A DNA stretch of 64,000 bases from Moraxella nasibovis (GTDB lineage Bacteria > Pseudomonadota > Gammaproteobacteria > Pseudomonadales > Moraxellaceae). Positions 45,397 through 52,974 of this stretch are shown here, piece after piece. Location: assembly GCF_029581575.1 (NCBI RefSeq), contig NZ_CP089975.1, positions 868,001 to 932,000 of the forward strand. The letters run 5' to 3'. Below the pieces are notes generated by a model, which was not told where the DNA came from, did no database searches, and saw only the letters and a program-made list of their open reading frames with translations. The stretch's first letter is position 1; every line of letters begins with the position of its first letter. Position numbers and translations under genes: made by a program.

Positions 45397-46400
45397 CAAT
45401 GACTTATTATGTTGGTATTGATGTTAGCAAGCACAAGCTGGATGTGGCTTGGCTTAAAGAGTTAAGTACAATGAAAGTCAAAACCAAAGTCTTTAATAAT
45501 CACTTTGATGACTTTGAACACATCATTCATTGGCTTAAAACCAATCTTGGTGCAAGTGTCAGCTTTAACGACATTCATCTTATTATGGAAGCCACAGGGG
45601 TATATCACGAACCTTTGGCGTATTATTTACACGATTTAGGCTTTAAAGTCTCTATCATCAATCCTGCCTTTGTCAAACACTATGCGGACAGTTTAGGCGT
45701 AAGACAAAAGACAGATAAAAAAGACAGTATTGTCCTTGCCAGATATGGCAGAGCCACCCACCCTGATGCTTGGATTGCCCCAAGTATTGAAGCTCGTCAT
45801 TTAAAGTCTTTGCTTTCTCGTCTTGATGCTCTAAATGAAGACTTACAGCGAGAAGAAAACCGCAAAGAAAAAGCAGAAGTGGCAGACACAACCCCCATTG
45901 TTAAACAATCCATTGACGAGATGATTGTGGCATTAAAATTGGCAATCAGCAAATTAAACGATGACATTGACACTCATATCAACAACCACCCCAAACTTAA
46001 AGAAGAGCAAACACTCTTACAAAGCATCAAAGGAGTGGGACAGGTGGTGTCAAGACAAATGCTTAGTTTGTTTAATACCAAACAATTTAACAATGCCAAA
46101 CAAGTCTCTGCTTTTTTAGGGTTGATTCCCAAACAACAAGAATCAGGATTGTTTAAAGGCAGATCAAGACTTGCCAAAACAGGCAATGCTCAATTAAGAG
46201 CTAAGCTGTATATGGCAGCAGTCGTTGCCACCAAGTACAATCCAGACATTAAAGACCAATACGAACGCTTACAACAAAATGGCAAATGCAAAATGCAAGC
46301 TTTATGTGCTTGTATGCGTAAATTGGTGCAAATCTGCTTTGGTGTGATCAAACACCAAACTCCCTACACCCCACAAGTTAGGATAGATAATATGGCTTGA
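45393..46400 (+). CDS. IS110-family transposase, copy 2
   Basis: 335 aa, identical to copy 1: DEDD residues Asp10, Glu66, Asp108, Asp111 and Ser251 in QESGLFKG are intact. Copies 2 and 3 face each other around the toxin remnants at 46.4-47.9 kb. Confidence 0.95.
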   Translation: MTMTYYVGIDVSKHKLDVAWLKELSTMKVKTKVFNNHFDDFEHIIHWLKTNLGASVSFNDIHLIMEATGVYHEPLAYYLHDLGFKVSIINPAFVKHYADSLGVRQKTDKKDSIVLARYGRATHPDAWIAPSIEARHLKSLLSRLDALNEDLQREENRKEKAEVADTTPIVKQSIDEMIVALKLAISKLNDDIDTHINNHPKLKEEQTLLQSIKGVGQVVSRQMLSLFNTKQFNNAKQVSAFLGLIPKQQESGLFKGRSRLAKTGNAQLRAKLYMAAVVATKYNPDIKDQYERLQQNGKCKMQALCACMRKLVQICFGVIKHQTPYTPQVRIDNMA

Positions 46401-46432
46401 CAAGGGGTGGGGAGAGATGGTATCTACGGGCT

Positions 46433-46819
46433 GATTTAACCAGACCTTCTTTAAGGGCGAACACAAAGCGTTTGATTGAAGCAAGTCACAACTATAACGC
46501 TGATGGAAAAGCTCTAGATGATGATGACAATGTCATTGAACCCCCTTATCATTATGGTCATAAAACAAACTGGGAGAATAGACGAATTATCGCAGCTGCC
46601 ACCGAGCTTGGCTGGGATCAAGCCACACTAAATGACTATGTCAATGCCAGATCAGGTCATTTTGAGTTGCAAAATGATAAATTCAATCTAGGTCATCAAG
46701 GTGAAAATAAAAGCCTAGAAGATTTAGGTAATATTAAAGATGATATGAATGATTTTTTAAACAAGAGAGACAAACTATGCATACTAGACCCTCAGACCAA
46801 TCAATGCAAGAAAATCTAG
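46433..46819 (+). pseudogene. GH-E nuclease toxin C-terminal domain, severed from its delivery protein
   Basis: 128 codons in frame, beginning right after the REP end: RPSLRANTKRLIEASH, then EPPYHYGHKTNWENRRII, in which Gly42-His43 and Glu48 form the GH-E signature of the HNH/EndoVII-like toxin clan, then GHFELQNDKFNLGHQGENK. This is the entire tip domain of a polymorphic toxin; family members are normally fused to a large secreted (CDI, Rhs or Maf-type) protein. Here the frame can only begin at a TTG inside IS110 (46397), so it probably is not expressed as a toxin. The ankyrin gene overlaps its end. Confidence 0.75.
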
Positions 46820-47367
46820 CAATGAGAATTATTAGAGCCAATCACGAAGGTAATGTTGATTTTCTAAAACAAGTCTTTTTGGAAGATAAATCCTTTGATA
46901 TATTTTATATCAATCGTGGTAAATCAAATTGGCTACACTCTGCAAATACACTTAACCCTTCGCCTGTAGAAGTGATGGAGTTTTATATAGAACAAGGTGT
47001 ACCATTAGACGCTCAAAATCAATATGGCGATACACCACTACATTATGCTGTGCGTGAGCATAATGCTGATGCAGTATTGGCATTATTAAAAGCAGGTGCT
47101 AACCCGCATATTAGAAATGAAAGAGGCGTAACTGCATTACAACAGTTGGTTGGAAAAATTATTTTAGAAGAAGATGTACCTATTTTTGAATATATGTTTG
47201 AATATGGCATAGATCCCTATGAACTAATTTCGGAAAGATCAAAATCATCATTTTTTGATTATCTAAAAAAGGCCTTACACCCCTACAATTCAAAGGGAGA
47301 GCAATCTTACAGACCCTATCTACAGCCACTTGTAGATAGATTAACTGAGAATTTTCAGGAAAAATAA
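46777..47367 (+). CDS. Ankyrin-repeat immunity protein
   Basis: A soluble 196-aa protein with ankyrin repeats, best seen at QNQYGDTPLHYAVREHNADAVLALLKAGANPHIRNERGVTALQQLV (shown in part: GDTPLHYAVREHNADAVL). Ankyrin proteins are a known immunity class for nuclease toxins, and the gene overlaps the 3' end of the GH-E toxin domain, the classic toxin-immunity layout. Start is ambiguous: 46777 has AGAGAG upstream at good spacing; ATG 46804 and 46822 lack one. No signal peptide. The gene is AT-rich against the core genome. Confidence 0.78.
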   Translation: MHTRPSDQSMQENLAMRIIRANHEGNVDFLKQVFLEDKSFDIFYINRGKSNWLHSANTLNPSPVEVMEFYIEQGVPLDAQNQYGDTPLHYAVREHNADAVLALLKAGANPHIRNERGVTALQQLVGKIILEEDVPIFEYMFEYGIDPYELISERSKSSFFDYLKKALHPYNSKGEQSYRPYLQPLVDRLTENFQEK

Positions 47368-47377
47368 AACATCATAA

Positions 47378-47698
47378 CCCACACCACAACAATCTGAACA
47401 AGATGTTGGTAAAATGCTACCTGTTGGAGCAAGAGAACAGGTTAGTTTTAAAGGTGGCGAAGAAGTAGATTATGGTACACCAGGCTCTGTCAGACCTGAT
47501 TGGTGTATTGGCAATACTTGTAGTATTGAAGTCAAAAACTATGATATTCACGACAATCGCAATAACTTAATTACCATCATTGCAGAACAATCAATAGAAA
47601 GAGACAAGCACCTACCAGAAGGTATGATGCAAAAGATTTATATTGATTTAAGAGGTCAAGCATATACAGATCAAGATCTTTTGGACATCAGCCCGTAG
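47378..47698 (+). pseudogene. Restriction-endonuclease-fold toxin domain, truncated at both ends
   Basis: The frame, open from 47378, reads SEQDVGKMLPVGAREQVSFK, then EEVDYGTPGSVRPDWC, IGNTCSIEVKNYDIHDN and HLPEGMMQKIYIDLRGQ. RPDW and SIEVKNY give the D...ExK of a PD-(D/E)XK nuclease, and the whole pattern resembles CdiA/hemagglutinin-type C-terminal toxins. Only ATG 47414 is available as a start, inside the domain. At the 3' end the last native codons DQDLLDI run into a REP, whose GTAG supplies the stop. No immunity gene follows. It looks like a stored or dead toxin tip. Confidence 0.68.
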
Positions 47699-47753
47699 GC
47701 TGGGTTAGCGATAGCGTAACCCAGCATTTATGGTGTAACCCATTGAATTGTTT
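47690..47753. repeat. REP-family half element ending the toxin frame
   Basis: AGCCCGTAGGCTGGGTTAGCGATAGCGTAACCCAGCATTTATGG...CCCATTGAATT, after which homology stops (GTTTGACTTTG). Only the first arm is present. Confidence 0.75.
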
Positions 47754-47843
47754 GACTTTGATTTGCTAAACCTCCAAATCCCATAACCCACAACCCACAA
47801 CCTCAAAAAGACCCAAACCCATGACCCACACCAACCACGCATC

Positions 47844-47906
47844 TTACCATATATTATCCTTACCAACACGATTGGCATTGGCTGTCTCTTTGACCTTGTT
47901 CTGTTC
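47844..47906 (-). pseudogene. Possible toxin C-terminal fragment beside IS110 copy 3
   Basis: On the minus strand, the frame after the REP end reads EQNKVKETANANRVGKDNIW-stop. As at 29822 and 46433, a coding tail begins exactly where the REP following an IS110 right end stops. Too short to identify. Confidence 0.35.
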
Positions 47907-47938
47907 AGCCCGTAGATACCATCTCTCCCCACCCCTTG

Positions 47939-48946
47939 TCAAGCCATATTATCTATCCTAACTTGTGGGGTGTAGGGAGTTTGGTGTTTGATCACACCAA
48001 AGCAGATTTGCACCAATTTACGCATACAAGCACATAAAGCTTGCATTTTGCATTTGCCATTTTGTTGTAAGCGTTCGTATTGGTCTTTAATGTCTGGATT
48101 GTACTTGGTGGCAACGACTGCTGCCATATACAGCTTAGCTCTTAATTGAGCATTGCCTGTTTTGGCAAGTCTTGATCTGCCTTTAAACAATCCTGATTCT
48201 TGTTGTTTGGGAATCAACCCTAAAAAAGCAGAGACTTGTTTGGCATTGTTAAATTGTTTGGTATTAAACAAACTAAGCATTTGTCTTGACACCACCTGTC
48301 CCACTCCTTTGATGCTTTGTAAGAGTGTTTGCTCTTCTTTAAGTTTGGGGTGGTTGTTGATATGAGTGTCAATGTCATCGTTTAATTTGCTGATTGCCAA
48401 TTTTAATGCCACAATCATCTCGTCAATGGATTGTTTAACAATGGGGGTTGTGTCTGCCACTTCTGCTTTTTCTTTGCGGTTTTCTTCTCGCTGTAAGTCT
48501 TCATTTAGAGCATCAAGACGAGAAAGCAAAGACTTTAAATGACGAGCTTCAATACTTGGGGCAATCCAAGCATCAGGGTGGGTGGCTCTGCCATATCTGG
48601 CAAGGACAATACTGTCTTTTTTATCTGTCTTTTGTCTTACGCCTAAACTGTCCGCATAGTGTTTGACAAAGGCAGGATTGATGATAGAGACTTTAAAGCC
48701 TAAATCGTGTAAATAATACGCCAAAGGTTCGTGATATACCCCTGTGGCTTCCATAATAAGATGAATGTCGTTAAAGCTGACACTTGCACCAAGATTGGTT
48801 TTAAGCCAATGAATGATGTGTTCAAAGTCATCAAAGTGATTATTAAAGACTTTGGTTTTGACTTTCATTGTACTTAACTCTTTAAGCCAAGCCACATCCA
48901 GCTTGTGCTTGCTAACATCAATACCAACATAATAAGTCATTGTCAT
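47939..48946 (-). CDS. IS110-family transposase, copy 3
   Basis: 335 aa, identical to copies 1 and 2, with all DEDD and serine active-site residues present. Lies between the minus-strand toxin fragment and the RAYT gene. Confidence 0.95.
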   Translation of the reverse strand: MTMTYYVGIDVSKHKLDVAWLKELSTMKVKTKVFNNHFDDFEHIIHWLKTNLGASVSFNDIHLIMEATGVYHEPLAYYLHDLGFKVSIINPAFVKHYADSLGVRQKTDKKDSIVLARYGRATHPDAWIAPSIEARHLKSLLSRLDALNEDLQREENRKEKAEVADTTPIVKQSIDEMIVALKLAISKLNDDIDTHINNHPKLKEEQTLLQSIKGVGQVVSRQMLSLFNTKQFNNAKQVSAFLGLIPKQQESGLFKGRSRLAKTGNAQLRAKLYMAAVVATKYNPDIKDQYERLQQNGKCKMQALCACMRKLVQICFGVIKHQTPYTPQVRIDNMA

Positions 48947-49143
48947 CTAGCCTTGTTCATTCAGCGTCATGATTGAAAATCAATCAAGCGCTTGGATACC
49001 ATTCAGATTGTACGATGATAAGAAAGCTACTTGGGTTTAATCTACGAGACAGCATCAAAGTACTCAGGTTGGGTAGAAACTACCAAGTAACTTAGGGTGA
49101 TGGTATAATCTACCATGCCATCACCAAGATAGCTAGTCTTGGT
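48943..49143 (-). ncRNA. Candidate bridge RNA of IS110 copy 3
   Basis: Reverse-strand equivalent of 28585-28785, with the same guides and stems. Confidence 0.72.
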
Positions 49144-49154
49144 GGTGAGATACA

Positions 49155-49210
49155 AGGTTGGGTTGAACGAATGTGAAACCCAACATTTGCGGTGTAACTT
49201 ATTGAATTTA
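49155..49210. repeat. REP-family element split by IS110 copy 3
   Basis: AGGTTGGGTTGAACGAATGTG...AACCCAACATTTGCGGTGTAACTTATTGAATTT; the missing start CAGCCCGTAG is at 47906-47915 beyond the IS. It lies just upstream of the RAYT gene. Confidence 0.8.
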
Positions 49211-49250
49211 GGGGACTTTGCCAGCCCTATACCTTTATTTGTATGATGAC

Positions 49251-49742
49251 ATGAAATATCGCCGACATTACGAGCCAAATAAAAGCTATTTTTTCACCCT
49301 AAATCTGGCAGATCGATCCAGTGATTTGCTGTTAAGGCACATCGATGAGCTGCGTCATGCCTTTAAAATCGTCAAGCAGCAGCGCCCATTTGACATTGAC
49401 GCTATCGTGATATTGCCAGACCATCTGCACATGCTATGCACCTTTGATGATGATTGTGATTATTCCACACGCATTCGTCTGATCAAATCTTATTTTTCTC
49501 AAAAACTCCCCAAAACAGAACGAATTTCAACAAGTCGGCAAAAAAAGCAAGAAAGGGGCATTTGGCAAAGACGCTTTTGGGAGCATTGCATCAAAGACGA
49601 GCAAGATTTTAATTTTCATGTTGATTATATCCACATCAACCCTGTAAAACACGGTCTAGTGAGCAAGGTGTCAGATTGGCAATATTCATCATTTCATCGG
49701 TATGTTCAGCAGGGAATTTTACCAAAAGAGTGGGGCGGCTGA
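49251..49742 (+). CDS. REP-associated tyrosine transposase (RAYT)
   Basis: A 163-aa Y1-type HUH nuclease of the TnpA(REP) family. Landmarks: MKYRRHYEPNKSYFFTLNLA, the metal-binding HUH pair His58/His60 in PDHLHML, the catalytic Tyr126 in HVDYIHINPVKHGLV, and the diagnostic WQYSSFHRYV. RAYTs nick single-stranded REP hairpins and are thought to be domesticated single-copy enzymes spreading REPs. The gene is flanked on both sides by REPs of the family dispersed through this window. An upstream TTG (49218) is in frame, but ATG 49251 gives the family N-terminus. A deleted relic of the same gene and its 3' flank is at 27571-27816. Confidence 0.9.
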   Translation: MKYRRHYEPNKSYFFTLNLADRSSDLLLRHIDELRHAFKIVKQQRPFDIDAIVILPDHLHMLCTFDDDCDYSTRIRLIKSYFSQKLPKTERISTSRQKKQERGIWQRRFWEHCIKDEQDFNFHVDYIHINPVKHGLVSKVSDWQYSSFHRYVQQGILPKEWGG

Positions 49743-49830
49743 TTTTATATAAAGTGGTTTTGATGTAAAATATGAATGGTTTTGATGTGATGGGAAGTGA
49801 AATGATGATAAAGCCAAAATTATGGTGCAA

Positions 49831-49880
49831 CCCATTGAATTTGTTGGGTTTCGCAAGCTCAACCCAACCTACCGAGCTTA
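49831..49880. repeat. REP-family half element downstream of RAYT
   Basis: CCCATTGAATTTGTTGGG...AACCCAACCTACCGAGCT. Located at the same distance from the RAYT stop as the REP at 27761-27816 from the RAYT relic. Confidence 0.8.
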
Positions 49881-49912
49881 TTAAATACACCGCATCCAGA
49901 AAAGTGCGAGGC

Positions 49913-50008
49913 AGCCCGTAGGCTCAGGTTAGCGACAGCGTAACCTAAGCATTACAGTGTAAATCATTGAATTTGTTGGGTTTCGTGCCAGAGCCCAACT
50001 TACGGGCT
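49913..50008. repeat. REP-family full element at the right edge of the island
   Basis: AGCCCGTAGGCTCAGGTTAGCGACAGCG...TCATTGAATTTGTTGGG...GAGCCCAACTTACGGGCT: both arms present. Its last bases GGGCT are fused to the second copy of the gyrA tail. Confidence 0.85.
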
Positions 50009-50146
50009 GAAATCGCAGAAACCACGACCGATAGCGAAACGCATAGTGATGTTGAATAAACCAGAACGCCAATCCTTGTCCGATTGGCGTTTTTTATGTA
50101 GCTTTCGTCTTACAACTTTTTGTAGGTTTTGTGGCAGTTTTTGCAG
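50006..50146. repeat. Right direct repeat of the island: duplicated gyrA 3' end and terminator
   Basis: 50006-50059 encodes [17 protein letters not shown]-stop, the last 17 residues of GyrA with one substitution (Ile-Ala for Ile-Thr), followed by the same terminator hairpin and the 3' end of the cytochrome gene. Compared with 44948-45091 there are several scattered substitutions and a diverged 20-base spacer, so this is not a very recent simple duplication. Confidence 0.85.
50065..50096 (+). terminator. Second copy of the gyrA terminator
   Basis: AACGCCAATC (50065-50074) pairs with GATTGGCGTT (50082-50091), then TTTTT. Confidence 0.8.
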
Positions 50147-50619
50147 CTGGCATGGATTTTATCAAGCGTGGGCTTGACATCATTAATGTTTTTGGCTTGT
50201 TTACTGGCTTGGTAAAGGCTTTCTATGAGTGCATCAAATTCATCTGATTGCGCTTGAAAATCTGTGCGGTTTTGACTGACTAAGCGATTGACTCGGTTGC
50301 CCTTAGTGTCGTCATTAAAATAAAGCCACATTTGAGATTTGCTGTTATTGATCATGGCGACTTTTTCGGTCAGCAGGGCAGCATTAAAAGTGTCGGGCTG
50401 TTTGTGCATGTTTTTGATGACATCATGCGCCTTGCCCCATCGGTGCATCAGGTCTCGTCTGGCTTTGATGGCGGTTTTGCTGGCGGGTTCTTTTGTAGAT
50501 TCTTTTGTAGATTCGTGTGTGGATTCGCTTGGTGGTGCAGGGTTTGGCTGGCAAGCGGTGATAAGCGCAATGCCAGTAAGATATAGTAAAATTCGTACTT
50601 TTAGCATGCTATGTTTCAT
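50110..50619 (-). CDS. Cytochrome c-prime-type lipoprotein
   Basis: A 169-aa exported protein: lipobox ITAC near residue 23, a Pro/Ser/Thr linker with the repeats ESTHESTKESTKEP, a four-helix domain, and a C-terminal haem site CKNCH close to the end, the arrangement of the cytochrome c-prime family (Cytochrom_C_2). Possible role in periplasmic electron transfer or NO binding; not determinable. ATG 50619 overlaps the mnmC stop by 11 bases; ATG 50607 is also possible. Its original neighbour at the 3' side was gyrA, as shown by the duplicated ends. Confidence 0.82.
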   Translation of the reverse strand: MKHSMLKVRILLYLTGIALITACQPNPAPPSESTHESTKESTKEPASKTAIKARRDLMHRWGKAHDVIKNMHKQPDTFNAALLTEKVAMINNSKSQMWLYFNDDTKGNRVNRLVSQNRTDFQAQSDEFDALIESLYQASKQAKNINDVKPTLDKIHASCKNCHKTYKKL

Positions 50620-52546
50620 TGTCTGTTAGTGGCGTGGCAAGGCGTACTCGATTGGGGCTGATCTTGGCAAGCAGCTCATGAGAGATGGGTAGGGTCTCAC
50701 CGCAAATCATCGCCGCCAACACTTCACCGCATAAAGGCGCAAAGGTAAAGCCCTTAGAGCCCATGCCGTACATGGCGTAAATATGGCAGTCGATTTGCCC
50801 GATGATGGGGTGGTAGTCGGGTGTTTGCGCACGAATACTGGCACGCCCTTTCATCTGTGCGGTGTGCGGCTCGATGATGGCGCTGATACTTGGCAGACTG
50901 TCTGCCAATTTGCCCATATTAAACTCATGCTCGGCGACCTTGATGTCGGTATCGATACAATTTCGCACAAAACTTGCACCCATCAAAAACTTAGGTTTGC
51001 CATCTTGGCTGAATTTGGCGCAGTAGCCATCGTATTTGATGGGGTGGTCTGGCAGGAGGTCGAAGGCTGGCTGGTCGATGTCAAGCCACGAAACTTGCCC
51101 ACGGATTTTGCGTGGGTTGAATAACGCTTTGTGCAGCCGATGACTTTCAAAACCTGCGGTGATGATGGCTTGATCTGCTGTGATGGCAGGCGTGCTTGGG
51201 TCGTCGCCAATAAGGGTGATGCCTGCATCGCTGTTGATTTTTGTGATGTGGGCTTGTTGCCATGAGATCAGCGGATGAGCAAGGACGGATGTCGCCAGAT
51301 TTTTTGGGCTGATCAGACCTGCCTTTGGCACGAAAGTGTGAATGGGCTGATTGGGATAAATCGGCTCAATCTGATGAATCAGCTCATCAGGGTAGGGGGT
51401 GACAAGTGCACAAAGTTTGTCGTAGTTTTTTTGGGTGGGTAATAAAAAATCCACCGCACCAAGCTTGGCGTACACAGCGTCGATTTGATTGAGCTTGTCA
51501 TAAAATCGTGATGCGTATAAAAATGACACGGTCGATAAGTGGTGCGCTGCCTGTTCAATGAGCGACAGCTTGGGCGCAAACATGGCACAAGGATTGCCCG
51601 ATGCGCCTGCCAAAGGTGCGTCTTTGTCAAGCAAGGTAATGCGAATGCCACGCTGGGCAAGGGCGTACGCTGCACACAGACCGCTCACGCCTGCGCCGAT
51701 GATGGCGATGTGCTTGGGTCTTGTGGGCAGGTGTGTCGGTGATGGCTGGGCTGACTCATCTGACTCATCTGACAAAAGCTTGCCGGTAAGCATCTCTCGC
51801 TTACGCCCAAAGCCTTGTCTTTTACTCATCTCAAATCCGGCAGCCATCAAGCCACGACGAACAAATCCTGCCGCAGTGAAAGTGGCGAGTGTGGCATCTT
51901 GGGCGGATAGATTTTTTATGAGTTCAAACAGCGCATCCGACCAAAGATCCATATTCTTACTGGGTGCAAAGCCGTCCAAAAACCATGCGTTGATTTTTGC
52001 GCCAGTTGCCTGCATCATTTGGGTCTTATAAAGCGTCTCAAAGCTGTCTTTGGCGTCGCCCAGCCACAAATCAAGCACGATGTCATCACGAATGTCAATG
52101 CGGTGACAGCCTGCCAGTGGTAAAGGATAGTCTTTGATGAGCGCCTGAGAGAGTGCCAAAATGGCGGCGTTTTTATTAGTGTCTTGCCAAGCGGCAAGCG
52201 CCTTTTGAAGGTCGTGGCGGCTTAGCGGGTATTTTTCTGTGCTGATAAAGTGCAGGCGAGCGCCATCGGCAAGCTTATTTTTACCCTTAAGCTCGTCCCA
52301 CAGCTGACAGACAGCAAGGAAATTTAGCCCAGTGCCAAAGCCAGTCTCCGCCACAACAAAAGTCTGATGCTCGGTCAAATTGGAGAATCTTTGTGGCAAG
52401 TCATTACCCAAAACAAAGACATAATGACTCTCATCCAGACCGCCTGCATGTGAAAAATACACATCATCAAAGTGGCTTGATGTGGGTACGGTGTTGCCCT
52501 GATGGTCGGTTTGCCAGTCGATGACGGCGTGCTGTACTTGCTGCAT
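50609..52546 (-). CDS. mnmC: Bifunctional tRNA mnm5s2U34 methyltransferase/FAD oxidoreductase MnmC
   Basis: Completes 5-methylaminomethyl-2-thiouridine at the wobble base of tRNAs. The N-terminal half is the methyltransferase (FVVAETGFGTGLNFLAV as SAM motif, AWFLDGFAPSKN, then FTAAGFVRRGL); the C-terminal half is the FAD-dependent demodification domain with IAIIGAGVSGLCAAYALAQRG and GMGSKGFTFAPL near the end. 645 aa, like E. coli MnmC (668). The frame begins at 52606, but the first 20 codons overlap the upstream gene; MQQVQHAVIDW at 52546 is the normal start and follows that gene's stop by 5 bases. Confidence 0.95.
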   Translation of the reverse strand: MQQVQHAVIDWQTDHQGNTVPTSSHFDDVYFSHAGGLDESHYVFVLGNDLPQRFSNLTEHQTFVVAETGFGTGLNFLAVCQLWDELKGKNKLADGARLHFISTEKYPLSRHDLQKALAAWQDTNKNAAILALSQALIKDYPLPLAGCHRIDIRDDIVLDLWLGDAKDSFETLYKTQMMQATGAKINAWFLDGFAPSKNMDLWSDALFELIKNLSAQDATLATFTAAGFVRRGLMAAGFEMSKRQGFGRKREMLTGKLLSDESDESAQPSPTHLPTRPKHIAIIGAGVSGLCAAYALAQRGIRITLLDKDAPLAGASGNPCAMFAPKLSLIEQAAHHLSTVSFLYASRFYDKLNQIDAVYAKLGAVDFLLPTQKNYDKLCALVTPYPDELIHQIEPIYPNQPIHTFVPKAGLISPKNLATSVLAHPLISWQQAHITKINSDAGITLIGDDPSTPAITADQAIITAGFESHRLHKALFNPRKIRGQVSWLDIDQPAFDLLPDHPIKYDGYCAKFSQDGKPKFLMGASFVRNCIDTDIKVAEHEFNMGKLADSLPSISAIIEPHTAQMKGRASIRAQTPDYHPIIGQIDCHIYAMYGMGSKGFTFAPLCGEVLAAMICGETLPISHELLAKISPNRVRLATPLTDNET

Positions 52547-52551
52547 TGGGA

Positions 52552-52974
52552 CTACCAGCGGCTGCGCTGCCCACGCATGGAGATGAGTGCGCCTGCCAGC
52601 ACGCACAGACCGATGGTCACAAGCACGGTAAGCGCACCGTACAAGAACAGCTGACCGCTGCGCTCATGCGTCAAGACATTGACTTGCGTGGTTAGGTCAT
52701 TGATGCGGCGTTCAAGCTCAGCGTTTTTTACCAAAAGCTCGGCATTGGCACGAGACAGCGTGCTGTCATTTGGTGCGGCGATTTCCGCCAGACTCGGCGC
52801 TTGGCTGTCATGCGGGGTATTGATTTGCACGGGGGTATCTACTTCCCCTGTCTGAGCGGCGGTCTGCGTGACAGTCTGGCTGCTGGCTTGATTGATGTCT
52901 TGGGCGCTGGTCGCTTGTGCAGGCATTACCAAAGCCAAGCAAGAAATTAACAACAAAGCGGATTTTTTCATCAT
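52552..52974 (-). CDS. Exported coiled-coil membrane protein of unknown function
   Basis: A 140-aa protein with an N-terminal signal peptide (SALLLISCLALVMPAQA), a Gln/Thr/Ser-rich middle, a short leucine-rich coiled coil (SRANAELLVKNAELERRINDL) and one C-terminal transmembrane helix (LYGALTVLVTIGLCVLAGALI) with a basic end. This resembles SH3-less versions of signal-transduction TM proteins, but no family is assigned. Its ATG overlaps the YciI-gene stop by four bases and mnmC follows at once, so the three form one transcript. Confidence 0.7.
   Translation of the reverse strand: MMKKSALLLISCLALVMPAQATSAQDINQASSQTVTQTAAQTGEVDTPVQINTPHDSQAPSLAEIAAPNDSTLSRANAELLVKNAELERRINDLTTQVNVLTHERSGQLFLYGALTVLVTIGLCVLAGALISMRGQRSRW

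Larger units (their letters stand above)
45185..46423 (+). mobile_element. IS110-family insertion sequence, copy 2
   Basis: Same 1,239-bp element as copy 1, same orientation, flanked by CT at 45183-45184 and 46424-46425, and inserted at the same base within a REP. The right side abuts the severed GH-E toxin domain. Confidence 0.92.
47916..49154 (-). mobile_element. IS110-family insertion sequence, copy 3
   Basis: Same 1,239-bp element in inverted orientation; core CT (AG on the plus strand) at 47914-47915 and 49155-49156. The REP halves are CAGCCCGT on its left in window coordinates and GTTGGGTTGAACG on its right. With copy 2 it brackets the toxin remnants as an inverted pair. Confidence 0.92.

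Noticed and set aside
46397-46432. TTG start giving the GH-E toxin a short N-terminus from IS110 sequence
   Set aside because: The first 12 codons come from the IS right end and the REP; it is an accidental open frame, so the toxin was called a fragment.
47760-47835. Short-period repeat CCCATAACCCACAACCCACAACC as a phase-variable tract
   Set aside because: Irregular, short and not in a promoter or reading frame that could be switched.
47705-47932. 75-aa minus-strand ORF over the REP and IS edge
   Set aside because: Its sequence is Trp/Gly/Val-rich translation of the ACCCACA tract and REP; the alternative frame ending at 47844 looks more like protein, so only that fragment was listed.
45185-49154. 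Composite transposon formed by IS110 copies 2 and 3
   Set aside because: IS110 elements insert at guide-matched sites without mobilising a segment as a unit, and the island edges are REPs and the gyrA duplication, not the IS ends.
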